Of a stretch of DNA of 64,000 nt, positions 54,470-64,000 are shown piece after piece. The translations under genes and the position numbers were made by a program. The notes under the pieces are model-generated. The model was not told the origin of the DNA, searched no databases, and saw only the letters and a program-made list of their open reading frames with translations. The stretch is from Cordylochernes scorpioides (Eukaryota > Arthropoda > Arachnida > Pseudoscorpiones > Chernetidae): contig CP092880.1 in NCBI GenBank assembly GCA_030710605.1, positions 19,839,791-19,903,790 of the forward strand. Reading direction: 5' to 3'. How positions within the stretch are numbered: the stretch's first letter is position 1; every line of letters starts with the position of its first letter.

Positions 54470-55615
54470 TGTGACAATATAGTGGTAATAATGTGGTGAG
54501 GAGAGAAATAATCACACGACGAGTTGGAAGAGGAATCTGGAAGCCATCCGAGAGAGAGAGGGAGCGAGAGGGCTGTCCGCTGAACGACCGTTTGTCGTGT
54601 GTACCACTCCCCGACTATCCAAAAATAGTCCCCAGGTGTTGACGGGCGGCCCCCATTTGCCGCCCCTTTGGAATGTCACTGCTGTCTCAATTGACCGGAC
54701 TTTACATCCCATTTCTCTCTGGGATGGCTCTAGGTTTGTTTTATTATTCCTGGAAGAGCATATATTATGACATATGGCCCCCGTTGAAGAAGACTGAACA
54801 TGGTTTGAGTGTACTTAAATCTGGAGAAGCCAGGAATAGAGAAAATAATTTTACAGTTGAAATTAGTTAAGGTAATGGTGACATAGTTTTATGTAAATAA
54901 AATATTGTATAGTACACAAGTAAATATTATTTACAAGCAGTTTTACAACACCGCAGAGTTTGACATTTAAGGAAATCTTTGAAAATATCAAGGTTATAAA
55001 AGGCTATATACAACAAAATCTAATGTACTATATACTATACTATATACTATATTTTTATAAATATATATAATATAAATAAATATTGACTAATATTCAGTAT
55101 TAGATTAATATAGAGAGGTACTATACTATGATCTTAGCCAACAGGATGATAAGCTATATTTTATATAGAGATCATCAGGCTCCGTCTGTATTCTGCTCGA
55201 GTGAATGTTTTGCTGGTAGAATATTGGTCCTGCCTACTAAAAATGGTGATCTGGCTTCCCCGTGGTCTGCTTTAAGGAATTTTCCCCGAAATAATTTGTT
55301 TCTGACAATCTACCATGATACAACAATATTATCATCAGCATTTTTTGACTAAAAATAACTAATTTTGCCCAGTACCTGTTCAAATTTCATTTTTCTTTGC
55401 TAAAAATGAGACAATAACCATTTCCAGATTTACCTCTTATGACCTGTTGAAATTTCAGCCAGATCAGGTACAAACTGAGGACATGTATAAATGAAAATCA
55501 TACATATACTGACATATATATAGAGATGAGATGTCCATGGCTTAGCATGATTTTTATTAAAGTAAAAGTATATATGGAAAAATGTGGTAAAATGGTGGTG
55601 GTAAAAATATGCTCT
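54470..55615. other. Mixed sequence, no gene recognised
   Basis: It contains a GA-rich tract (GAGAGAGAGGGAGCGAGAGG, about 54549-54569) and a GC-richer patch to 54680, then AT-rich sequence with (TATAC) repeats near 55030. Confidence 0.35.
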
Positions 55616-55619
55616 CTAT

Positions 55620-55770
55620 CTATACTCATGAATAAAACTTAAGGAAGTGTCTTTGAAGTCGCCGGTCGTCTATTTTTTTATTTTTTTATTTTTTTTTTTT
55701 TTAAGAGACAGAGGGAATTTTTTCACACTTGGTTTCCTCGTGTGTTTCCTATAAAGGTCACTGTGTGATT
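55620..55770. repeat. Tc1-type MITE arm
   Basis: It starts ACTCATGAATAAAACTTAAGG and shares the interior of 22154-22372 in the opposite sense. One end only. Confidence 0.5.
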
Positions 55771-55779
55771 TTTATTAAA

Positions 55780-55863
55780 GTAAAAGTTTACCTAACGAAC
55801 ATTTATTAAAATAATATTTTCGGGGCAAACATCAATTCCTTACTGAATCTATTCTTGTCCAAG
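55780..55863. repeat. Inverted-repeat arm (empty-site partner)
   Basis: Its reverse complement matches 56057-56106 joined directly to 63063-63097, skipping the Helitron-like element. It therefore shows the pre-insertion sequence. Confidence 0.8.
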
Positions 55864-56709
55864 ATAGATCTATGTTTGTTATTATTCTCCAACAATAATA
55901 ATAATAATTTTATAACTACAAAATATGCAAAATGTTTTTTATGTCTAATTATAGTCTTTGAATTGCTTATATGCTAATCTATAATATTCAACTACTTATG
56001 TGCAAAATTTGCCGATTGTTTATCCAGTACTTTTGGTGAAGAACAGTGACATCAAACTTGGACAAGAATAGATTCAGTAAGGAGTGAATGTTTGCCCCGA
56101 AAATAATCCCTATATTTATAAAAGTCAGTGTATGTATGTGTGTTTGTTCCTATGTCGGCTATACACGTCCACAATACGTAACTAATCTGACTGGAATTTT
56201 AACAGTATATATAGTAGAATCTGGAAAAACTTATAGTGAAAATTTCAGGTCTCTATCCCGAATATTCTTCGAGTTATTTGCAAATTGCGTTGCAAATTTG
56301 CCCTTTCGCTCGCAAGTAGCGCCTCTAGCGGTAAAGATGGGAGATAATATCAGTTGACCTAATGTACATGTAAAACGTGTTTTAACACAGGACGTAGAGA
56401 AAAATCTGGAAGAGATATTTATCGTATTTTTAGCCAAGAAAAATTGAAATTGACAGATTCTGGGCATAAATAGTTGTTTTTTAGTTTAAAAATTATGATG
56501 ACAATATTTCTGTATCATATTTGATTATCAGATACAAAATCATATCGGGAAAAATTCCAAAAAGCAGAGACCACGGGTGAAGCCAGTTTATTTTTAGTAT
56601 GTAGGGACAAAATTCTAACAGAAAAACATTCATTCGAGCAGAAGACACAAAGCCAGATCATCTCTCTATAATAATATCGCTTATCAGACAGTTTGGAGCG
56701 GGACGTTTC

Positions 56710-56891
56710 TGGTTCAAATCACATTAATAGGTACCGCTCAGCAAGAGCAACCTAGTTCATGATAATTGAAACAGTTGTTAATATGTGAAGTTTATTCACA
56801 TTTTAAACAAAATTTTAACGCGGGATTCAATACCGGTTAATGACTGTCGGGAATCGAGGGTTTTACCCACTCGTCCACCGACTTTTATTAT
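56710..56891 (-). mobile_element. SINE family II, copy c
   Basis: It is 182 bp with its 3' tail on the left and its tRNA-like head on the right (minus strand GACGAGTGGGTAAAACCC, then a box-B-like GGTATTGAATCCCG). GCGGGACGTTTC lies directly at both ends (56698-56709 and 56892-56903). Confidence 0.85.
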
Positions 56892-57099
56892 GCGGGACGT
56901 TTCCAGTTCAGTTCCAGTTCAAAAATAACTTTATTAGGTGCCGCTCAAAAAGAGCAACCTAGCTTATGATATTAACAATGAATTATATGTACACGTTCTT
57001 CACATTGACAGGGTATTCATATCTTTACAAGGTTAGAGCCTGGCGCGCAGGCTTTAAATCGGTGTGTTCTCTTTTCTAATATGTTCTTTTATTTTTTAT

Positions 57100-59839
57100 T
57101 TATTTATTTTTATTTATTTTTTTTTCTTTAACGTGTTTTTTCTTACGATTTTTCCATTTTTCTACATTTGTTCTCAATCGATATAGGAGTTGCCTTGGCT
57201 TTGGTTTCCTTCTCTTCAGTTCTTGTTTGTAGTTACAGGCTTCTCCGAATGTAATATTTTCGAGATTTTCAGATTTATCGTAAAAGTTGAAAGCTTGTTT
57301 CATTATGAAATCATTTATATTTTCTAAATTGAGGTCCTTTCTGATGATACTACTTCTGACAAACCAAGGGGCACCTATTATTTTCTTTAATACCTGGTGT
57401 TCGAAACTTTCGAATTTTTTCAGTGTAGTTTTGTTTGCGGTTATGAAGACTGGGTGGCCGTAAGTTAGGATTGGTCTTATAATAGACGTGTATATGGTAC
57501 GTTTGCAGTGTAGGGATAGTTTGCTCTTGTTCCCTAAAAATAGTGCTAGTCGGTGCTGGGCTGCTTTTGCGAGGTTTATTCGGTTTTGCACGTGTTCTTG
57601 GAAGGTCAGGTGTTGATCAAGGATGACGCCCAGGTAGCGGACGCTGTCCTTCCATTTTATGGATTCATCAGGGAAGCCTAGATCTTCTAAGGGCTTCTTC
57701 ACTTTTAGTCTTTTGTCTGAGAAGAGTATAGCTTCGGTTTTTGTGGGTTCAATTTAATCCGCCATTCGTCGCACCAAATATTAACGAATACCGGTGCTTC
57801 TTGAAGTTTGAGATAGATGGTATCGAAGTTGAGGCTGAGCCTAGAGTTGCGGCGTCGTCTGCGTATAGATGTAGGGACATTCCTTTGGGGCAAGGGTAGT
57901 CATCAATAAAAATATTGAAGAAGGTGGGGCCGATGACTGACCCTTGAGGGACTCCTGCTCGAATTTTCCTTGGGGTTGACAGAACATCTTTGACTTTTAC
58001 TCTAAAGTTTCTGTCACAAAGGAAGCTTTTTGTCATTCGGATGATGTCTCCAGGTAGGTTCTTTTTTGCCATTTTATACAAAAGGGCCTCGTGCCAAACT
58101 TTGTCAAATGCCTTGGAGATGTCAAAGAAGATGCCTCCTGTTAATTGTTTTGATTCCATGGCCTTTCTTATCTTCTCCGTGACGACCACAAGTTGATGAA
58201 GGGTTGAGTGTTTTTGCTGGAACCCGAATTGTTCGGGCCTGAGGGGATGTTCGTCGCTGAGTGCTTTTTTTATTCTTCTTAAAATGATTCTTTCGAATAG
58301 TTTGGAGGTGACAGGTAGGAGGGAAATGGGTCTATAACTTGCTGGGTCGTACTTTGATTTACCTTGTTTTGGTATGGGACAAATAATCAATGTTTTCCAA
58401 TTGTTCGGGAAGTATGCGAGTTTCAATGAGGCATTAAAAGTGCTGGTTAGTGATTCGAGAATATGGTTGGGCAGTAGTTTTAGCGCTTCGTTCGTGATTC
58501 CGTCGATGCCTGGGGCTTTTTTCTTAGGGAAGGTGTCAATTATTGCTTTGATTTCTCCAATGTTAGTGGGTTCCAGAGCTGTTTTGTTGTTTGTTTGGAG
58601 GTGTGCGGTGATTCTTTTGTTCAGATATATGTTCGAATATAAGGAGGTAGGAGGATTTGGGCTGAGCTGCTTTTCATAGGAGTCAGCAAGTGCTTCAGCT
58701 GCCTCCTCGGCTGTTAGTGTCAGATTGTTATTGGTTTTCACGATAATTTCTTCTTTCTTTGGGGCTGTGAGGCGTCTAATGGCCTTCCATACTGTCTGAT
58801 CAGATACGTCAAGGTTTTCTATGTAGGTGTCCCAGCTGGTGTTGTCGTTTTCTCTAGTAAGTTTTTGTGATTCTCTTCGTGCGGAAATGTACGCTTTTTT
58901 GTCGTTGGGGTCGCAAGTTTCTTTCATTTTTTTTCTTAGTCTGTTAGTTTTTCGTAATTTTTCTTTGATGTGGGCTGGATACTTTCTATCGAGGTCTTGT
59001 TCTTTATATTTTGTGGACTTTTGTAGATTTTGAATGATTTGGTCCTCAATGGAAGCTATGGAGTCGATTATTTCTTGCGGAGTTTCTGCGGTGTGCGCTG
59101 GGGGTTGGGTGTTTTCCATTTGGTACTTAAAGAGGGCCCAGTCGATGATTTTGATTGTTGTGTCGGAGCGGGTTATATTATAGTCTTGTAATATTAGAAG
59201 GACTGGGAGGTGATCAGACGTCATCTCGTGGAGGACTTTTGAGTGAACGGTCTGACTCAGATTTTTGTGGATTGCGATGTCCAAGATGTCGGGTGGTGAG
59301 TCATGTGTCGGTTCATCTGGGTAGCTTAAATCCAGGTTGAGGAATTCGACAACCTTTTGTAGGATCTTGCCATTTGGATTGGCGGAGAATGAACCCCAGG
59401 TTGGATTCTTGCAGTTGCGGTCTCCGGCTAGGATTGTTGGAGTGTTGGTTTTGAATATATTGTAGATGTCCTTTGGGTCAAGAGGCGTGTTTGGGGGCTT
59501 GTAGCAGGAGTATATGTTCATTGTTGTTCCATTTTTGTCTTTGATTGTTATTCCTGTGGTTTCCAAATTCAGGCAAGTGCTTTGGATGGGAACACAGTAA
59601 TATTTCTTATGGATGAAAATTGCTGTGCCTCCGCCCTGTCCAGACAGTCTGTCATTCCGAACGGTGTTGTAGTTGGGGATGTTCATCCTGTGACAGGGTT
59701 TGAGCCAGGTTTCGGAAATTAAAATTATGTCTATGTCGTGGTCGTTCAGAAATTCAGTGAATTGTTGCCTTTTATTCCGAAGGCTACATGCGTTCCAATG
59801 AATGATTCGGAGTTTATTCTTTTTGTCTTTTGCGTTCAT
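57100..59839 (-). pseudogene. Jockey-like ORF2: endonuclease and reverse transcriptase, two frameshifts
   Basis: The first 696 codons are open. An APE endonuclease spans roughly residues 1-225 (IIHWNACSLRNKRQQF, ILISETWLKP, GGGTAIFIHKK, AGDRNCKNPTWGS, SDHLPVLL). RT follows, with KKKAPGIDGITNEALK, RPISLLPVTSKLFERI, GVPQGSVIGPTFFNIF and the catalytic YADD near residue 659. Compared with the second copy at 61342, single-base deletions near 57828 and 57740 shift the frame; the RT thumb then continues at 57702-57100 (YLGVILDQHLTFQEHV). There is no RNase H domain. Damage is light, so the element was recently active. Confidence 0.9.
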
Positions 59840-61287
59840 TGAGAACCTATGGTGGCGAGAACGTTCCTCACTATGGTGGCAATGATCTTTGGATCGCTGA
59901 GAGCCTTTTCGATGGCACTCTCGATGGGGCTTTGCTTGGAGATTTTCAGGGGAATACTTTTAGGTTGGTTTGCGCAGGTTTTTTCCTTATTTCCTGTGGT
60001 TTGAGGGATTTTTGCATTGATGGGTACCTTGGAAGGTTCTTTTTGTGCATTAGGGCGTGGGTTCTTTTGACTGGGTATATCTTTATTTATTTTTTTGTAG
60101 AGTGGACAACCACGCCAGTTTGCCGTGTGCTGACCCTGGCAGTTAGCGCATTTTGGTAGGACTTCTTTTTGTTTAGAGCATTCGGAGGTGAAATGGTTCT
60201 CTCCGCACTTGACACATTTGGGGGTTTCTCTGCATTCAAACTTTGAATGTCCAAAGTTTTGTCATCTGTGACATTGGCCTGGACCTTTGGGGGCCCTATA
60301 GGCCTCGACTCGGCACTTCATGTCGCAGATATCCGTTATGTTGTAGATATCTTTGTTCTTAGGCGTTTTGGGAAGAGTAACCTGGATTAGTGGGAGCTCT
60401 TCCTTTGTTCCCGCCCTGCGTAGTCTGACAATTTTTGTCATATAAAATCCCTTGTTTTCTAAGTCCTCTTGGATTTCAGGAATCGTAATGCAGCAGTCGA
60501 GGCCCCTGACTACAATTCTGAGGTTCTTTTCTTCGTCAAGTATTTTAAAATGGAATGTGTAGTGACGTTTTTCTAGCCACCTGGTTGCTGTGCGGTAGTC
60601 CGTCACCGAATGAGTCTGGACGTTTATGTGGCGCCCAGATGTGGAGAATTCAGGTTTTTTCTGCGTGCAGTTAATGAGTCCTTCTCTTAGTCCAGACCAT
60701 TCAGTTACCCCACTGATTTTGATCGGTGGTATTCTTATTTTTGGGTTAGGGGTAGGGTTGTTAGGTCCTTTATCTGGGTTTTCCGTGTCTTTGTTAAGCG
60801 GGTTCGATTTTTTAGGGTTCTGTTTAGGATTTGAGTTCCTATTTGGAGTGACTTCGATTTCCATATCGATTTTCTCTTTAGCTTGTGGTTTTTCTGGCTG
60901 TTTATTTTTTTATGTTGGTTTAGAGTATGTGGGAACTCTTGAAATCTGTTTGGGACACCAGGCAATATTTTGCGTGGCATGTGATTCTTTTATGGCTTCT
61001 GGGGATGTTACTCTCGGGCGCTTCAAAGGAGCTTTGCTTGTATTTTCAACAAATTCTGAACGAGTTTCTTTTAGTTCTTTTTCATAGAAGTCGAGGAAAT
61101 TTATTAGCTCAGCGAAGGTGCTTTCAACAGAGCTACAGAAATTTTTCATAGCTTTGGAGTCTTCTTCGTTCTTCATTTTCGGGCATTCTGGCAATTTCCA
61201 GATATAATATTTTCGTGTGCCTACCGAGTATCTGGGGTTTGTGAAGTTGGTGTTGGTGGCTTCTGATGCAACTTGGGTTTCATCCAT
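59836..61287 (-). pseudogene. Jockey-like ORF1 (gag-like) with zinc knuckles, two nonsense codons
   Basis: One continuous register of 483 codons from ATG 61287, with a TAA at 60910-60912 and a TGA at 60262-60264 that replaces a knuckle Cys. It has an acidic/basic N-terminal region, a PRE_C2HC-like segment (TDYRTATRWLEKRHYTFHF, ICDMKCRVEAYRAPKGPGQC), then knuckles (CVKCGENHFTSEC, CANCQGQHTANWRGC). These proteins bind element RNA. Apart from the two stops the frame is clean to its end at 59836. Confidence 0.85.
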
Positions 61288-61341
61288 GATTTCTTGGTTT
61301 CGTTGGCTCTTTTCTGTTCCTGCCGTTTTGCGGGACGTTTC

Positions 61342-62562
61342 AGTTCAGTTTCAGTTCAAAAATAACTTTATTAGGTGCCGCTCAAAAAGAGCAACCTAGC
61401 TTATGATATTAACAATGAATTATATGTACACGTTCTTCACATTGACAGGGTATTCACATCTCTACAAGGTTAGAGCCTGGCGCGCGGTCTTTAAATCGGT
61501 GTGTTCTCTTTTCAAATGTTTTGTTATTTTTTATTTATTATTTATTTATTATTTTTCTTTAACGTGTTTTTCTTAAGATTTTTCCATTTTTCTACATTTG
61601 TTCTCAATCGATATAGGAGTTGCCTTGGCTTTGGTTTCCTTCTCTTCAGTTCTTGTTTGTAGTTACAGGCTTCTCTGAATGTAATATTTTCGAGATTTTC
61701 AGATTTATCGTAAAAGTGGAAAGCTTGTTTTATTATGAAATCATTTATATTTTCTAAATTGAGGTCCTTTCTGATGATACTACTTTTGACAAATCATGGG
61801 GCCCCTATTATTTTCTTTAATACCTGGTTTTCGAAACTTTCGAATTTTTTCAGTGTAGTTTTGTTTGCGGTTATGATTGGTCTTATAATAGACGTGTATA
61901 TGGTACGTTTGCAGTGTAGGGATAGTTTGCTCTTGTTCCCTAAAAATAGTGCTAGTCGGTGCTGGGCTGCTTTTGCGAGGTTTATTCGGTTTTGCACGTG
62001 TTCTTGGAAGGTCAGGTGTTGATCAAGGATGACGCCCAGGTAGCGGACGCTGTCCTTCCATTTTATGGATTCATCAGGGAAGCCTAGATCTTCTAAGGGC
62101 TTCTTCACTTTTAGTCTTTTGTCTGAGAAGAGTATAGCTTCGGTTTTTTGTGGGTTCAATTCAACCCGCCATTCGTCGCACCAAATATTAACGAATACCA
62201 GTGCTTCTTGAAGTTTGAGATAGATGGTATCGAAGTTGAAGGCTGAGACTAGAGTTGCGGCGTCGTCTGCGTATAGATGTAGGGACATTCCTTTGGGGCA
62301 AGGGTAGTCATCAATAAAAATATTGAAGAAGGTGGGGCCGATGACTGACCCTTGAGGGACTCCTGCTCGAATTTTCCTTGGGGTTGACAGAACATCTTTG
62401 ACTTTTACTCTAAAGTTTCTGTCACAAAGGAAGCTTTTTGTCATTCGGATGATGTCTCCAGGTAGGTTCTTTTTTACCATTTTATACAAAAGGGCCTCGT
62501 GCCAAACTTTGTCAAATGCCTTGGAGATGTCAAAGAAGATGCCTCCTGTTAATTGTTTTGAT
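61342..62562 (-). mobile_element. Jockey-like LINE, 5'-truncated second copy
   Basis: It is 1221 bp and almost identical to 56.9-58.2 kb. It holds the 3' UTR, RT thumb and RT palm (GVPQGSVIGPTFF, YADD, with no frameshift at the two sites broken in the first copy). A TGG-to-TGA change ends the frame at 61794, and an in-frame deletion of about 24 bp lies near 61877. It is flanked by GCGGGACGTTTC at 61330-61341 and 62563-62574. The RT frame is truncated in mid-domain, as expected for incomplete reverse transcription. Confidence 0.9.
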
Positions 62563-62574
62563 GCGGGACGTTTC

Positions 62575-62756
62575 AAATTCACATAAATAGGTACCGCTAA
62601 GCAAGAGCAACCTAGTTCATGATAATTGAACATTGTGTAATATGTGAGGGTTATCACATATTAAACAAATTTTAACGCGGGATTCAATCCCGGTTCATGA
62701 CTGTCGGGAATCGAGGGGTTACCCACTCGTCCTACGACTTATTTGTTTTTTTTTTT
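62575..62756 (-). mobile_element. SINE family II, copy d
   Basis: It is 182 bp with the same orientation and layout as copy c. An extra T run is present at the 5' end (62744-62756). GCGGGACGTTTC on both sides (62563-62574, 62757-62768). Confidence 0.85.
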
Positions 62757-62768
62757 GCGGGACGTTTC

Positions 62769-62947
62769 CTGGTTCAAATTCACATAAATAGGTACCGCTC
62801 AGCAAGAGCAACCTAGTTCATGATAATTGAACATTGTGTAATATGTGAAGGTTATCACATATTAAACAAATTTTAACGCGGGATTCAATCCCGGTTCATG
62901 ACTGTCGGGAATCGAGGGGGTTACCCACTCGTCCTACGACTTGTTAT
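62769..62947 (-). mobile_element. SINE family II, copy e
   Basis: It is 179 bp and nearly identical to copy d. The left junction is GCGGGACGTTTC; the right junction is GGGACGTTTC at 62948-62957, after which the Helitron-like sequence resumes as ACAAGAGTGACAT. Confidence 0.85.
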
Positions 62948-63126
62948 GGGACGTTTCACAAGAGTGACATTTACGGCGCCAATTTATAATTGTTACGAAT
63001 AGTATTTGAATAAAAACATTTAATAGGGTAAAACCCGGGTGTTGCCCAGGTCATTCGGCTAGTATTTTAATAAATGTCCATTAATTAAACTTTTACTTGT
63101 AGAAAAATCGGGCTAAGCAGTGTACA

Positions 63127-63139
<13 letters not shown>

Positions 63140-63157
<18 letters not shown>

Positions 63158-63540
63158 GCCTCAAGGTGTATGTATGTCGGCTATACACGTCCTCAATTAG
63201 CACCTAATCTAGTTAAAGTTAAACAGGACATAGGAGTTAAATCCGAAGGAATTTATTGTTGCATTTTTAGCCATTAAAAATAAAATTTAATCAAGTACTG
63301 GGTAAAAATAGTTATTTTTAGTAAGAAAATTTTGACAATATTGCTGTATCATGGTTGATTGTCTAAATCAAATATCTTTTGGGGAAAATTCCTTAAAGCA
63401 GGACATTGGGGAAACCAGATCATCATTTTTAGTACGCAGAACCTAAATTCTAACAGCAAAACATTCACTCTAGTAGAATACAGACGAAGCCAGGTCATCT
63501 CTATATATAAAAGTTTCACGGCCTTTTGGCTAATATCATA
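63140..63540. repeat. Helitron-like fragment
   Basis: TATGTATGTCGGCTATACACGTCC and later CTAACAGCAAAACATTCACTC are shared with 56120-56640. The 3' hairpin and CTAG end are missing. Confidence 0.55.
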
Positions 63541-63725
63541 GTATAGTATCGATCTCTCTATATATTAGTCAATATTTATATGTAAATATTTTTATATTCT
63601 CTGATGACCCAGAATCGCCCTGCTTCTCCACTAGTGAATGTTTGTAAGACGAAATTTGCTTCAACAAATGTTTATTATTATAATTATATCAATTACTCTA
63701 ATTAGTAGTCATAAGATCATTAATA

Positions 63726-63881
63726 CAGTATAACCACCTTGTAAAGGACAACACCTAATTGCAGAGCCTTTAGGGAGAGGTGTCCTTTCACCGGAGAGTT
63801 GCTAAATTATTTTTAAAAAAATGGTAATTTTGCAAATGAAAACTTTCCTTTGCGGGTGTTCGCTGAAGGAAGGTTCTATGG
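63726..63881. mobile_element. Pogo-type MITE, 156 bp
   Basis: The termini CAGTATAACC and GGTTCTATGG mirror each other imperfectly, and TA is on both sides. The interior TTTAGGGAGAGGTGTCC matches 50060-50230. Confidence 0.65.
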
Positions 63882-64000
63882 TATATCATTATATAATCAT
63901 CATTTTGTATATATACATTCTAAATATTAATTTATAAAACGCTTTTATAGAGATTAAAAAATAAAGGTATTTTGTGGAAAAGATGTCTTCATATATATAT

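Larger units (their letters stand above)
56904..61329 (-). mobile_element. Jockey-like LINE, near full length
   Basis: It is 4426 bp on the minus strand: a short 5' leader (about 42 bp), ORF1 at 61287-59836, ORF2 at 59839-57100, and a 3' UTR with AATAAA and a tail of TGAACTGGAACTG units. The ORF1 stop and ORF2 start overlap as ATGA (59836-59839), which suggests termination-reinitiation. It is flanked by GCGGGACGTTTC on both sides (56892-56903 and 61330-61341). Confidence 0.9.
56107..63062. mobile_element. Helitron-like element carrying five nested insertions
   Basis: It starts TCCCTATATTTATAAAAGTC after an A and ends in hairpin ACCCGGGTGTTGCCCAGG then CTAG (63059-63062) before a T. Its own sequence is about 708 bp (56107-56709 and 62958-63062). 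At GCGGGACGTTTC, which is uninterrupted in related sequence near 36687 and 36778, it has been entered by SINE, LINE, LINE, SINE, SINE. There is no Rep/helicase gene. Confidence 0.8.

Noticed and set aside
58374..61151. Plus-strand frames of 60-153 aa over the LINE
   Set aside because: They are antisense to LINE ORF1/ORF2; none shows an independent domain.
1..64000. A novel multi-gene host system or operon-like cluster
   Set aside because: No set of non-transposon genes is visible; every well-supported frame belongs to a mobile element.

Overview
This window looks like a repeat-dominated stretch of an AT-rich invertebrate genome. I recognise no ordinary host protein-coding gene. The transposon families (mariner, Tc1, hAT, Helitron-like, Jockey-like and I-like LINEs, Gypsy LTR elements, tRNA-derived SINEs) and a eukaryotic 28S rRNA fragment fit an arthropod, possibly a chelicerate. 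That placement is inference and the species cannot be read from the sequence. A run of 100 N at 7892-7991 is an assembly gap.

Layout. 1-8 kb: a composite block (SINEs, a Tc1 fragment, LINE remnants, a 159-bp tandem repeat, a doubly deleted Gypsy element). The same block recurs in direct orientation at 31.7-44.1 kb, where a hAT MITE, a Helitron-like array carrying tRNA-Gly sequences, a 32-bp minisatellite and a decayed mariner have been added. 8-20 kb: SINE copies, an inverted-repeat element, and an I-like LINE (RNase H present) split by a degenerate Gypsy element, then a decayed IS630/Tc1-mariner-type transposase. 20-31 kb: Helitron end, LINE tails, a 28S fragment, an intact 480-aa LINE ORF1 with no ORF2 behind it, a MITE, a structurally complete mariner, and a degenerate LINE on the minus strand. 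44-56 kb: an RTE-like LINE end, a 2.4-kb hAT with perfect 8-bp target duplications, MITEs, a Tc1 pseudogene and AT-rich sequence with little recognisable content. 56-63 kb: a Helitron-like element carrying five serial insertions (three SINEs, two Jockey-like LINEs).

The most notable signal is that 56-63 kb nest. All five insertions have the same orientation and share the same 12-bp junction, GCGGGACGTTTC. The uninterrupted site is visible in related Helitron-like sequence near 36.7 kb. The SINEs share their 3' tail with the LINE, which suggests the LINE machinery mobilises them. Several insertions can be dated or proved against empty sites within the window: two Helitron-like elements, one hAT MITE, and one mariner.

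All readings were made by eye from the sequence; no alignment or database search was run.
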